The position numbers and the translations under genes were made by a program. 64,000 nt of DNA from Diplocarpon mali (taxonomy: Eukaryota > Ascomycota > Leotiomycetes > Helotiales > Drepanopezizaceae). Positions 1-10,936 of this stretch are shown here, piece by piece (position 1 is the first letter of the stretch; the number at the start of each line of letters is the position of its first letter). A model generated the notes under the pieces. That model was not told the origin of the DNA and did not search any database. It was given only the letters and a program-made list of their open reading frames with translations. The DNA is taken from the NCBI GenBank assembly GCA_024741835.1, contig JAENRP010000030.1, forward strand, positions 124,001 through 188,000, in the 5' to 3' direction.

Positions 1-635
1 TTCCGGGAAAGAGAGCGTCCCGTACCTGAAAGCTATCATCACAGAGGCGGCGTGATTCTATGCCGTGTCTGCCATGTCCCTCCCCAGCAAGACTGTCACC
101 GAGGTGGTGTGGGACGGAGCCAGAATCCCTGCCAGAACGATGATATTGATCAACGCCCAGGCCGCAAACCATGGTGTGCTACTCCTCCCGCTCTGCCTCT
201 CCTCCTCCGTGATCGTCTATTGACTTTTGGCCCTGGCAGATGTTGACCACTTCGGACCTGACGCCGCGACCTTCGATCCCGAAAAGATGGCTCGCTTCAG
301 ACGGCACCATCAAGGCCGCAGCTGAGAGAGCTGGCACCGGCCTCCAGCACTTCGCCTTCGGTGCCGGCTCTCGCGCCTGCAGCGGACAAACCATCGCCGG
401 CCGTCGCCTCGACGCAGCACTCCTGCGCATCACCTGTAGCTACCGCGTCGTAGCTAGCGAGACCAAGCCTCCAAGCACCGACTACGTCGAACACAACCAG
501 GTCAAGGCCGCCTTGGTAGCCATTCCGAAGGATTTCGACGTCCGGCTGATCCCGAGGGATGGCATGCAAGGTGCGAGAGAAGACGAGACTCTGGACGCTT
601 GTCTCGGAGAGGCGATGGCGCGCACGCCGGGTTAG
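1..635 (+). pseudogene. cytochrome P450 C-terminal part, disrupted (CYP504-like?)
   Basis: The window opens inside a P450. The haem-binding loop reads FGAGSRACSG, matching FxxGxRxCxG with its Cys thiolate. Upstream is the K-helix ExxR region. The tail, ending IPKDFDVRLIPRD, recalls fungal phenylacetate hydroxylases (CYP504), but that assignment is from memory. A GT-AG intron fits 174-239 and restores a D-V-D-H-F-G-P stretch. Two lesions are visible. The ExxR arginine codon is TGA (53-55), as a CGA-to-TGA change would give. In addition, FDPE(R)WL needs one A fewer in the AAAA run at 282-285, so the frame shifts there. The stop is at 633-635. Either lesion would abolish haem binding or folding. 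The 5' part lies outside the window. An assembly error could explain the A insertion but less easily the nonsense codon. Confidence 0.8.
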
Positions 636-1677
636 TACAAGGAGGAGAGTCCGGTCAAGATCTGAGACGCGTGGTTGTGGATGATCATGGCTGGATCACG
701 CAAGCTGCATGCGTCGTAGCCCCGCATGAGAGGTGTGCTGGAAGAACTCCTCGGCCCAGCAAGTATGCTGCCCACTTGTTCCATCGCAAGACTCGTATCG
801 ACACTCCTCTCCATCTACTCTTCCCTCGAAATTTTCATGTTTCCCGGCACTGCACCCACTGATCCCCCAGACTCCACATTCCGACCCCAAATTGCGGCAC
901 GGTCCAAGGGGCTCTGCGACAACCAAGCACATAAATTAGCGCCGCGCTATAAACGCTAAATTCTACGATGTGCAACAAAGCGTTCCGCCCGGTGTGCTCT
1001 AGTGCTCTAGATGGGCGTTGTGCTTGACTGCGTCTGTTTATTGAGGGGTGGGAATGTTGTTAGTCGCTTAAGCTCGGGAAGCCCCTTTCTTGCCCCGCCC
1101 CTCGGATTGTATCGTTTTGCCGTTTTGGGGGAAGGCCGGGTGGTATTTGGCCCTGCATTCAGGATGAGCTAGTGTGGTACCCTAAATCCTCATATAGGGG
1201 GAGATTGCTGATGAGCCTCTGTTCCTGTTGCATCTGTTTGCGTGCAACGGTGTGGTGGGGCCGTGTCGAGGACAGCCTCCCCATCTTCTCCCCTGCACTC
1301 GTCGACGAGACAAAGAAAGCACGACGATTCTTACACTAGCACCAGATGCTGCTGCTGCTGCTTCTCGATTTACGTCTCAGCTCGAGTCTTCGACCAAGAA
1401 GTCAAAACCCTTTCTTTCAGCGGCCCCCGTCACCGGACAGAGCGCCGCACAAAGCCGGCGAACCATGACTGCGCGGTTGCGCGAGTGTGATAAAGAGACG
1501 AGTGGGATAGGCAGTGGGGGAAGCCAATCAGACGCATGCATAAGTTCAAGTGACTCAAGCACTCAATAAGACGTTGTGGCCACTGGCGTGTCCAAGTGAG
1601 CGACACAAACCAGCACATTATTCCTCACCTCGCCACATTTGACACGCAGATATACCGCTGCGCCGACTGCACAACAT
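636..1677. other. intergenic, no gene supported
   Basis: Open frames here are short, overlap on both strands and show no motif. The right end should contain the promoter of the ORF that follows. Confidence 0.5.
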
Positions 1678-3561
1678 ATGATACACACCGTCGTCGAACT
1701 TGGACCGTATAATATCCCAATCATGCCCGGGGTGAGAGTTCCAAGCGCGGGAGACGAAAAGAAGATGAACATTACGCACACGGTGTGTGACGAAGCGCAA
1801 GACGAGCTGCCGAGATTGCGGAAGCACACCTCGATGGCTCCGGTAAGGGTACGGGATTACATCTCCAGACGACTCTCTCGAGCCTCTGAGACGTCTCTCT
1901 CAATACACGTGGCGCACTCTGAGGATGAGAGGCCCGCGGTCATGTGGCGGCAGCTGGAGGAGAAGGTGGCGGACGATGCGCTGCAGCGCATCAACAAAGC
2001 CGCATTTAAAGAAGAGCATCGCACACAGAGTAATACCAATACAAAACCAAGCGGGAACTACGCTCCGCTCCGCTCCGCGCAGAGCAAAACTCACTCGCGG
2101 CAGAGCGAAGGAACCATGCCCAGGAAAGCAGCCACATTATCCTCCCTCGTCAAAGATAAACTGCACAAGAAATACCTGCCCCAGAGCCCGGAAATCACCG
2201 ACGGCTATGCAAACGACGCCGAGAAGGAGAAAGGGGGAGCGAGACCGAAAGTGGATGGTGATCAGATGGTGAAGATCCAAACCTTGCGTAAGGCGATGCA
2301 TGAAGGGAAACTGGAGCGGGTCATCCCGCCCCTGAGCTTCCAGGCCTCGATCGGCACTGGTCGCAGCCGCCGCGCGCCGCCGCGGCCGACACATCGCCCG
2401 TTTCTGGACAGTGCGTCGCCTACGAGGTCGGGTGTCTCGAGGGGGGAGTCTGGGAGGACGAGTCATTCTCTGCAAGAGGATCATGAAAGGGGAAAGGGGG
2501 GGGAGAAGGAGAGGAGGAGTAGGGGCAGAGAGAAGGAGATCGGGGGCAGGATCGCGAGTTTCATAGGCACCAGCGCGGATCTGCTGGACGAGACGAGGAG
2601 GGAGCTGCAGGGACGCTTCAGGCCGCCGTTCGAACACCTCGGGTACCCGTCCATTTCGCTGGCGAGGAAGCGGGATAGTGGGAATACGGAACGGGATGCG
2701 GATTCCGATGAGAGTTTTTTCTGTCTCGGGGATGGGGATGCGGGGGAGCTGAATGCTCAGCTGGGGATGGCTGGGAGAGGAGGGGCGGATTCTGCCGCGC
2801 CGGCACGGGCGGGGAAGTGTGAGCTTTGTGGGTTGAGGAGGGCGAGTGGGACCAAGAGGCCGTGTGCTGAATGCGAAGATGGTTTCTTGAGACTGAACGA
2901 GAGGGAGAATGGAATCATGACCGGGAACTGGAATGGCAATGGGGAGAGCGGGTATTCGAGTTCCGAGTACGAAGATGATGTCGTAGTCGACTCCCCCTCC
3001 GGTGAAATCAAGCCCACAGCAACGCTTCAAGAGTGGAAGCCGCTCCAGATCACGAAATACAGGCCTCTCAACCCATCGATAGACGCGTGGAGGCCGCTGC
3101 AGAGTATCAGAGAAGCGGCCCCGGCGTCGCCAGAGGAGTGGAAGCCTCTGCGAATTGAGAAGAAAAGCAAGGTGCAAGCTTCGGTACCGAAGCAGGGGAG
3201 TCCGTCCGAGTTCGGAGACTCGGATGCCGACTCGGATGACGAGCACCCCGCCGCCGTGCCACCCAGGGCTGAGAATGATGCCACGTTCGGTCTCCCGAGC
3301 AGGAAGAGCAGCTCGAGGCCCAGCATCGCCGACGGAGCGCCCAGCCGACAGAGCCCGCACAGAGCTGCCGTCGAGCAGAGCGCGCACGAAGACGGCGAGA
3401 GCGTGGCCGAGAGCGGCAGCAGGCGGGAGGCCGGGGTCGCCGGCGACGGGTACGCGGAGTCGCAGAGGGCCTTTCGCCGGTGGTCGAGCTCGTTCGGAGA
3501 CGACGTGGAGGAGGGGCTGGCGGAGGAGAGGGGCTGGAGCCGGGTCCGGAGGGACTCGTAG
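1678..3561 (+). CDS. uncharacterised charged, low-complexity protein with a Cys4 motif
   Basis: This is an intronless frame of about 627 codons from the first ATG at 1678. ATG at 2116, preceded by GAACC, is an equally plausible start because composition becomes more regular from there (MPRKAATLSSLVKDKL). The protein is rich in R, S, E and G and is probably largely disordered. Two features stand out. A CX2CX11CX2C cluster (C381, C384, C396, C399 from the 1678 start) could bind one zinc. Downstream, a short degenerate repeat centred on EWKPLQ / AWRPLQ / EWKPLR occurs three times at about 3030-3155. I recognise no family. The length and the zinc-like cluster support a real gene. The antisense frame (2137-3387) is also long but is Pro/Arg-rich and looks like a shadow. 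Confidence 0.6.
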   Translation: MIHTVVELGPYNIPIMPGVRVPSAGDEKKMNITHTVCDEAQDELPRLRKHTSMAPVRVRDYISRRLSRASETSLSIHVAHSEDERPAVMWRQLEEKVADDALQRINKAAFKEEHRTQSNTNTKPSGNYAPLRSAQSKTHSRQSEGTMPRKAATLSSLVKDKLHKKYLPQSPEITDGYANDAEKEKGGARPKVDGDQMVKIQTLRKAMHEGKLERVIPPLSFQASIGTGRSRRAPPRPTHRPFLDSASPTRSGVSRGESGRTSHSLQEDHERGKGGEKERRSRGREKEIGGRIASFIGTSADLLDETRRELQGRFRPPFEHLGYPSISLARKRDSGNTERDADSDESFFCLGDGDAGELNAQLGMAGRGGADSAAPARAGKCELCGLRRASGTKRPCAECEDGFLRLNERENGIMTGNWNGNGESGYSSSEYEDDVVVDSPSGEIKPTATLQEWKPLQITKYRPLNPSIDAWRPLQSIREAAPASPEEWKPLRIEKKSKVQASVPKQGSPSEFGDSDADSDDEHPAAVPPRAENDATFGLPSRKSSSRPSIADGAPSRQSPHRAAVEQSAHEDGESVAESGSRREAGVAGDGYAESQRAFRRWSSSFGDDVEEGLAEERGWSRVRRDS

Positions 3562-5392
3562 TTCTACCAGTTCTGGGAGGAGGTGTTGAGGGGGCAGGGG
3601 CCGCGGAGGCCGGGGGGCGAGGGGGAGAAGAGCGGCCAGTGATGGGTCAGCGCATCCGTGTGCGAGAGAGTGGGCAAGCGCTCAGAGTGAGGCGGTTCGG
3701 CCTTGGGAATAGAGGTGTTCTGGACACAGCTCGCTTGATGTCAGCAAGATACTCGGTCTTCTCCCTTGAACCGACCAAAACCAGCCCCTAGACCGGGTTC
3801 CTGTGCCGCGTAATTCCGTGCAAAGGAAACGATTAAAAGACATGAAAATCTCCCTAGCTTTTTTATTTTTTAAAGAAAAGAAAAGAAAAACGAAAATCAA
3901 GATACACTGTCAATCGACGAGTATACCCTGCGAAATCTGGTCTATGCCGTGAATCAGACTTCCGGGGGAGCGAGTCATCGAGACAACGACATCCAAAGAG
4001 ACAGGAGGGACGGCTAGCAGCCAGAGTGCAGAGAAAGAGTCCCTCTCTCTCTCTCCCCGTGGCTTCTACTTCCCGAGAGGAAACGCGAGCGATATCCCCA
4101 ATCACTGCTTCTTTCCAGCGTCAGCGTCGCAGGATCCCGATCATCTTTTGGTTCGGTTTTTTTTTTTTCTAGAGCATAGAAAGTGGCACGGGCTGTTAGA
4201 TGATTATCACGAGGTGTGACGGGGTGTAGTCAGTAGGCGATATGACAGAATCTCATGCATCTAGTTACCCCTCGGTGCGCTGGCGCGTAGCCCGAGTCGA
4301 ACAAGCGCGTCGGGGAAGCAGGCGCCATGCATTTTGATGCACACGCAGGAGCTCCTGGACACACCAGTTTTCCGGTGAGCGAGGTACTTCTGCTTCTTGG
4401 AATATCTATCTGGGATGGTTCGGCTGCTGGAGATATGTGAGGCTTGTTCAGCCCAGCTTGGGTAAGCGAGTAAACAAAGGCCGTCCGGGTGGGGGGGAGT
4501 GCCAGTGCCGAGCGTTTGCGCCCGCCGGTGCGTCGGTGCGCCGCGAAGTCGGAGGCGGAATTCTCAGTCGCAGCTGACTGTTGATGAGAGCCGCGACTAC
4601 CTCATTCCATCAAGCCATCATGGGACCGCGCGTATGGTCCCGCCGTCGTCGGTTCCCCACTGAGTGGCAACGAGCCGCTGCACCGCAGGCTTCTGGAACC
4701 GTGTTTTTAGCTTGGCATGGCTATTTCTCCGAGGCGCGTTGAGGAACTAGGCTATCAGGCATGGGATTTCGGGGCAAAAAGAAAACCTGGAGTATTGCTC
4801 CTACAATCTGTGTTGTTTCATGTCAACTACGTCCCGTCACGCCGACACGTGACGAAGCAAGAAGCAAGACTGCACGAGATAGGTCATGCCGTGGTGGCGA
4901 GAACCAGGAACGGGGGAGCCACAAGCGGTTGGGAGTTCCCGGAGCGCTGGAGCAACAATCGCGACCTCCGAGGACTGTTTCTTCGCCGCGAGCAACTGCC
5001 TCGGCAAGTTCTACTCGGCCTTCAGTCATGGTACCATGCCTTGAGACGAATCTCGTCTTCTTAGCCCGCGGGAAACGTGAGAGGACGGACACGCAGATTC
5101 CTGGCGAGCACAGCGGTGTTTTTGCGGGTTGGCTGTACAGCCACTCGGAAATTGCTCCAAGCGACCGAGATCAGCTGGAGTGGAGGTGGGACACCGAGAG
5201 AGATTTGTCGTAGGAGTTGCGAGAGCTACCGAGAGGAGCGGCAAATCTCGCGTGGTCATGGAAGAGATTCCAGCTGAGTCGTAGCCGCCACCCGGGAACA
5301 CCAGTCTAGCTGTGGCAAGCGGCGGCGTCGCCTAACCCCCCCAATGATACCCCCTTTCACGAGATACGGGACGTGTATGTGTGGGGAAAGGG

Positions 5393-5428
5393 GAGAAAAG
5401 AAAAAAAAGAAAAAAAAAAAAAAAAAAA
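5393..5428. repeat. poly(A)/A-rich run
   Basis: The run is almost pure A, interrupted by single G residues. It could be a slippage tract or the tail of a decayed retroposon, but no element is recognisable beside it. Confidence 0.7.
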
Positions 5429-7710
5429 GGGAGACGCCCTCTTGGATTTTCGAGGGATGGATGGACAAGTTTCTGCGCCAGAGCCATGTTACCGTACGAT
5501 CGACGACCGCCACGGCGAGCTGCTTCGCTCGGCGAGTAGAACGCCCGTTCGTGCCGCTCCCGGGGGATCGTGTTGACATGCCGCGGGATATGTAGACCCT
5601 ACGCGTAGCGCTGATACGGTCTAGGGCGTCCGGCACTGGGCAGGGCGCTGGTTGCGAGTAGATAGCGAGCTCGCAGATAAATGTCAGGAAGAGGGAGCTG
5701 GAGGCTTGAGACGGGGATCTCGCGCGGACCGGGACGTGTCGGGGAGATTCCCGGAGTGGCCATCAGTTTCTTGCTCTCAATACACCCGTGGCAAGAGTAG
5801 CGCTGCCAAGACAGAGCTTTCATTCCAAGACCCCTTCTCTTTGTTGACTTTCAAGCCTGTCCTCGCTTAACCGCTCTCTGCACCAGTCCGACTCGCCAAC
5901 GCGGCGGCCTGGATCCGCGCAGCTTCGATCATGAGAGATTTTCGAGCGTCTACGGCTGGGACAGCTCTCGGCGGGTTCACACTTGGGTTCCTGTGGAGAA
6001 TCCGAGGTGCGACGAGCTAGACAGTACTCGCAGCGCCCGTGACCCCATCCCCAGGTATCGAATCATCGTCAGCTACCTCTACCCAGTCCTCCTCGTCGTC
6101 TGGGAGGAACCCAAGATTCGAGCCCTGATGCCCCGCTTCCTCGGAGCGACTGGCGGCTCGTCACCAGAGGCCTGAGTATCGATGCCGTCTTCTTCTCCGG
6201 CAGCAAATGCCGACCTGGCGTGTCTCCCGACGAACAGTCAGGGCCACAGGCATGGCTCCAGGTTCGCTGCCGAGAGCCACAGCTGCGGGAGTACCGCACG
6301 TGACCACCCATCCCTCTGGAGTTTTTGAGGAGGTTGAATTACACTCCAGAGGTGATGCCGCTGCCGCCCACCTCCTCTGGCAGACGGAAGGGAGAGGGGA
6401 GGGAGGGGGCTCGGTGTCGGGGGTGTGAGGCCACATATCATTCGCTCAATCCCGGCTGGGCAGAGCCAGGGGGTGCCAAGTAGCGCTTCCATCGTAGCCG
6501 GCGAGTCAGCACAGTTCTGGGGTCAACTGGGTCGATGGTGCGGCGCATGGAGTGTATCGATCGTCAGCAAAGCGGGCGAAAAGTTGGGGATGCAGCCAGC
6601 TACTCGTACAGGATTGCGGCCGCCCTCTGGGGGGATCAGCACAAGTGACACTCGGGCAGGCCAACAACGCCGTATCATAGGTTCGTGGTGGTATTGGGAC
6701 TTGACGATGCAATCGATTCTGGCCGGGTCGACGTCTCTGGGCGGATGGTGTTCGGGTCTGGGCTCCACCTCACATCTGATGCGCGGATCGTCAGAGCTCG
6801 GGGGAAGTGACCATTTCATCGAGCCTGGATCATCGCCACAGACTCTGCCGGCGGCGATTAGCCACGGGCATTCTCATGATCCGTCACGTCCCGAGTATCC
6901 CGGGGTATTGTGTATTGCTGGGTGCTTCCATTGGGGGGGTTGTTTGGTCGAGGAATACTGCCCGCAGACCTCTCGGTAGGCTAAGGGGGGCCATGGTCCC
7001 CGACATGGTCTTTGCTTGCCGTTGCAGCTCCATCTTTTTCCCATGCTCCACGTGATGGGCTCGTGAGCAGATGTGGTGTGAGCAGCGAGGGACTCCCCCA
7101 CCTGGCCGTATGCCTCTCGGGAGTAGGGTAGGTACGGGCTTGCACGGATACTCGGTGATAGCAAGCGGCCAGCATTGCATCTGGAAGTGCGCGGAGCGGA
7201 TCCCCATTCCCTTCGAAGATGCAGATAAGAGTGGAGTGCTCAGCATAAGCTGGACGGTGGAGGGCAGCTGAATTGGTTGGGTAGGTTGGGTTCGGTTCGT
7301 TGTCCGAGCTGGGGCAGCCTCCCCAAACGAAAATCTGGGACCTGGGAACCATGTCGACGACTCTCTCTCTCCGACCCTGGGATCTAGGAAACGTCCTGCG
7401 CGGCGTCCTCGTAACTTCGGACGGTTGAGAGCAGCCGCATGCCGGGTTTCCAGGTTGTCGGGTTGGGCGGTGCCTGTCCCGGGGCGGCCCACGCAACGGA
7501 GGGGGGAGGCGGAGGAAAAGAGTTGAGTTGCTTCTCCTCGGTTGGGAGGCGTGCCCCCGGCGGTTTTCTTTTTTCAATGTTGCGAATCTGGCGATCGACG
7601 ACATCTCGTGTCGTGCACGCATGCGCTGTCGTGCAGAACAGGTCCCCCCAGCCGCGGCCAGCGCAAAGGATCATGGTCGGGCATTGACTTTGCGCGGTCT
7701 GCGCAAGACT

Positions 7711-7762
7711 ACATATATATATATATGTATGTATATATTTATTTTGTTTTATTTTATTTTGT
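7711..7762. repeat. (TA)n / TATG and TTTTATT microsatellite
   Basis: An alternating TA tract passes into GTATGTATATAT and then T-rich TTTTATTTTATTT. It is a sharp AT island in GC-rich surroundings. Confidence 0.75.
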
Positions 7763-8382
7763 TGGCACGTACTTGGGCGCCGGCCACCTCCACACACCAG
7801 AAATCGTTTTCACCTCCAAGGTCGACGGGGGGTGATGCTCGGTGGGTCTGCCAGGTCCGGTTTACACTCATATGTGGCGGTGATCTTTTTCATCCGGCCT
7901 GCGACGAAGTCTGCCCGGCTACGCAGGGAGGGTCCGCCGAATGGACCCAAAGTCAATTCCGACTCTGAGAAGCTCCTCGGCCGGGGGACCTCAGTCGGGG
8001 CAGGCGGGCACGAGGATTTCCCGGCCGGCGACTGCGGTCCTGGCGCTGTGCCGGCCGAGGAACGTTCGGGGCCGACGGACGGACCGACGACGAGGGATGC
8101 CAGTCGAGAGGCTTGTTCGCGACGAGAGAGTGAGGCGTCTCAGGAGGCCGAGCATGCGGCGAGAGCGCGGCGCGGAGGAGGTTGAGGCTCCGCGAGGGGG
8201 AGTCTTGGATGCGGGATGCGGGATGCGGGTGTGGGGTCTCTTCGTACGGCAACCCGGCATCTGGGAACAGCGCCGCCGACGCAAGGCCGCCGACCTTGGA
8301 TATGGAGGCCGCCGCCACGCCATCCTTGCGCGACGCTCCGACTCGACATGGGATCCACGGTGACGTTGACCGTGGCCGGAAG

Positions 8383-8415
8383 AGGGGGGGGGGGGAGAAG
8401 AAGAAGAAGAAGAAG
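8383..8415. repeat. poly(G) followed by (GAA)n
   Basis: A run of G is followed directly by about seven GAA triplets, a purine-only tract on the + strand. Confidence 0.8.
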
Positions 8416-8820
8416 TATGCGGCGCAGGGGCAGACTCCTCTAAGGGTTGGAGTTTAGGTTAGGGTTCATCTGAGGGGTGGAGGGCCGATAAGAGTCCCGG
8501 GCACGGCGAAACTCTGGCGGCCTTGTCGCAGGATCATGCAGCCTTGTCCGTTGTTCTGCACAACGAAGACGCGGCGAGTCGGCCGGCGGGTGGTACTCGG
8601 AGGGCTCTGCTGGTCTCTTTCGTCGCCGACGAGAGGCTATCGAAGAAGCGTGGGAATCGAGAACGATTCCAAAACGAGAGAAAGAGGGCCCGAGCATTCT
8701 TCGTCCGGCCTCTGGTTTCTCGTGCGTTTGTGCCTGCGCTGCTCTGGCTGCCGTCTCGGGCGTCGCTACGGACCGGTGACGGGTCGCGATGGCTGGACGA
8801 AGTGGTGGCGGATGAATATG

Positions 8821-9275
8821 GACTTGAGATGAGTTGGGTTGACTTGTACCTAGACTTGACTTGGGTTGGGTTGACTTGTACCCAGACTTGACTTGACTTG
8901 TCTTGAGTTGACTTGTACCCAGACTTGCCTTGAGTTGACTTGACTTGACTTGACTTATACCTAGACTTGCCTTGCCTTGCCTTGACTTGACTTAAGTTGA
9001 CTTATACCTAGACTTGCTTTGCCTTGCCTTGCCTTGCCTTGACTTGACTTGACTTGACTTATACCCAGACTTGACTTAACGTAAGTTGGCTTATACCCAG
9101 ACTTGACTTGACTTGTCTTGCCTTGACTTGCCTTGACTTAACTTAGGTTGACTTATACCTAGACTTGACTTAACTTGCCTTGACTTGCCTTGCCTTGACT
9201 TGACTTGACTTGACTTGACTTATACCCAGACTTGCCCTAACTTGCCTTGACTTGCCTTGCCCTAACTTGACTTGC
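8821..9275. repeat. complex satellite: CTTGA/CTTGC pentamers with a recurring 20-mer
   Basis: About 450 bp is built almost entirely from the pentamers CTTGA and CTTGC. They are punctuated nine times by a block close to TTGACTTRTACCYAGACTTG. Blocks are separated by different numbers of pentamers, so the array has a two-level organisation. Early copies have TTGTACC and later ones TTATACC. The array is not coding in any frame I can justify. Confidence 0.9.
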
Positions 9276-9963
9276 TCCTGGAAACGATGCGGTTTGCCGT
9301 GCGAGCCTGTCGCTGCGGCTCCGACGAGCGAACTGGTCGTCGCGCGGCAGCACGAGCCACCGCCGCAGACTCAGCACCGGCCACATTCTCTCGCACCCTC
9401 TCGCACCCGCGCTCGCGCCCTCTCGCCAGAGCGACTCGACCTTTGCGCATCCTCTCCGCACTCTCTATTATTATTGTTATTATTGTTATTATTTAAACTT
9501 TGGCACCCGCATGATGTCGCGACGTGCCCCCGTCGGGTGAGGTCATCGCCACATTACCCTCGCCCTCGCCGTTGCCCATCCCCGTCCCCGTCGCCGCCCG
9601 ATGCCCCCCCCTCCCCCCTCCCCCTCTCGCGCACCATAGCTATCGGTCCCCCCCCCCCCCTGGGCATGAACGCATGACCGTGACCGACTTGGCCATCTGC
9701 AAACAGACGCTGCCGGCACCAGATAGAATTCGGGCTGCTGCCCAACTGATCCATCACAAGCACGAGTAGCCTCGCCCGCCCAGCTCTGCATCTCGCGCGC
9801 TCTGGGAGCTCCCTGGTAACAACAGGCTGCCTCGCTGCCCCCTCCCCCCCCCCGGCTCAATCAAATGGATGCAATGCTTCCATCCCCCTTGCCCACGCCT
9901 GCGTAATTCTCATCTGCGCTCAAACTGACCATCCCTTCCACGGAGAAACTCCTGCTGTCTACT

Positions 9964-10095
9964 ATCGGCCTATTGGCCTATTGACTTGTTGGCCTATTGA
10001 CTTGTTGACTTGTTGGCCTATTGACCTATTGACCTATTGACTTGTTGGCCTATTGACTTATTGGCCCATTCGCCCATTCGCCCATTCGCCCATTG
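9964..10095. repeat. minisatellite of TTGRCYTATTG-type units
   Basis: Tandem units of about 8-10 bp alternate among TTGGCCTA, TTGACTTG and TTGACCTA. They then change to four copies of CGCCCATT/GGCCCATT. Sharing of the TTGACTTG core with the satellite at 8821-9275 suggests a common origin. Confidence 0.85.
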
Positions 10096-10465
10096 GTACC
10101 CAAGTGAAAGCCGTGTTATATTCCATCTCGGCTCCCAGAGCCACCAGGTCGCCTGGATGACAGGACAGCATGACAAGCGCCGAGGAAGGTCCCTGGAGAT
10201 CCCCTCCCCCCAAAACTCATGGGAAGCAGGTTGCCGAGAGCACAACCCTTGTCGTCGTGCTGTCTCCCCCGAAAAAAAAAAAAAAGAATTGCTCGACAAT
10301 GTTGATCGTACACGCCGAGTATTTGCAGTTGCAAGACGCTCCCCCGCGTCCTGCTTCCACCACGCCCACTCACTCGTGCCCGGGTGGCGAGAACTTCCTT
10401 GGGCATGCAGAATCATCGGTCGCCGAGTTGTCCTTCCCATCTTCTCCTCTCTGTCCTGATACCTA

Positions 10466-10496
10466 NNNNNNNNNNNNNNNNNNNNNNNNNNNNNNN
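10466..10496. other. assembly gap (31 N)
   Basis: Run of N in the supplied sequence. Confidence 1.
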
Positions 10497-10936
10497 GCTC
10501 TGTCAAACGTGCAGCTCTGAGGATGGCTGAACCGTTGGCCGAAATGCTTCAAGAAGCACCACCCATCTCAAAAGAAAGAAGAAAAAAACCGCAGAACAGA
10601 GTCAGTCGGTGAGTTAGCGGCTTCACTTCTCCATCTCGGAACATAAAAGGGTCACTATCGGCCTTCCTGCGAAACAAAGTCAACCTCCTCTGGTCAGCGC
10701 GCCACCCAGTCACTCACCGCCTCACATTGCTCCAAGCCTTTCCACCCTGGGGGACCCAGTCTTGCTCGGACCCGTTGGCAGTTGAATAATTTGGGACAGA
10801 AAAGTACTCGCGCCCGACTCCCACTGGCACATTCCCGTGTCTCATTTCCTTTGTACATGTGTGCCGCTATTTCTCTGACTCTTCAACCCCGCGAAGGTCC
10901 CTTGTTTTTCTTTTTTTTCCTTGCCTTGTTTGCGAC

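Larger units (their letters stand above)
3562..8820. other. gene-poor tract with simple repeats
   Basis: I cannot defend a gene here. The many 60-210-codon frames overlap on both strands, lack homology I recognise and have no coherent splice models. The tract contains homopolymers and microsatellites (listed separately) and a short telomere-like string, TTTAGGTTAGGGTT, near 8453-8466. Confidence 0.5.
9276..10936. other. intergenic, repeat-rich
   Basis: No gene is supported. The stretch holds a TTA/TTG microsatellite (9466-9494), C-rich tracts around 9600-9660 and 9840-9853, a minisatellite (9964-10095), a short A run (10271-10284) and an assembly gap. The last few hundred bases are pyrimidine-rich, as expected of the 5' region of the gene starting at 10937. 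Confidence 0.5.

Noticed and set aside
966..980. CGATGTGCAACAAA string shared with the repeat at 37.9 kb
   Set aside because: Fourteen bases shared between two places in 64 kb is expected by chance, and the flanks do not match.
2137..3387. 416-codon minus ORF opposite the 1678-3561 gene
   Set aside because: Pro/Arg/Leu-rich and motif-free. It mirrors the codon pattern of the sense gene, which carries the Cys4 motif.
4717..5064. ORF with an HEIGH string (LHEIGHAVVAR) resembling a zinc-protease HExxH motif
   Set aside because: No surrounding protease domain or membrane segment, overlapping frames on both strands and no splice partner. A five-residue match is expected by chance.
6425..7622. 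Overlapping 180-210-codon ORFs on both strands
   Set aside because: Gly/Ser/Pro/Arg-biased, no motif and no consistent strand. Typical of GC-rich non-coding DNA.
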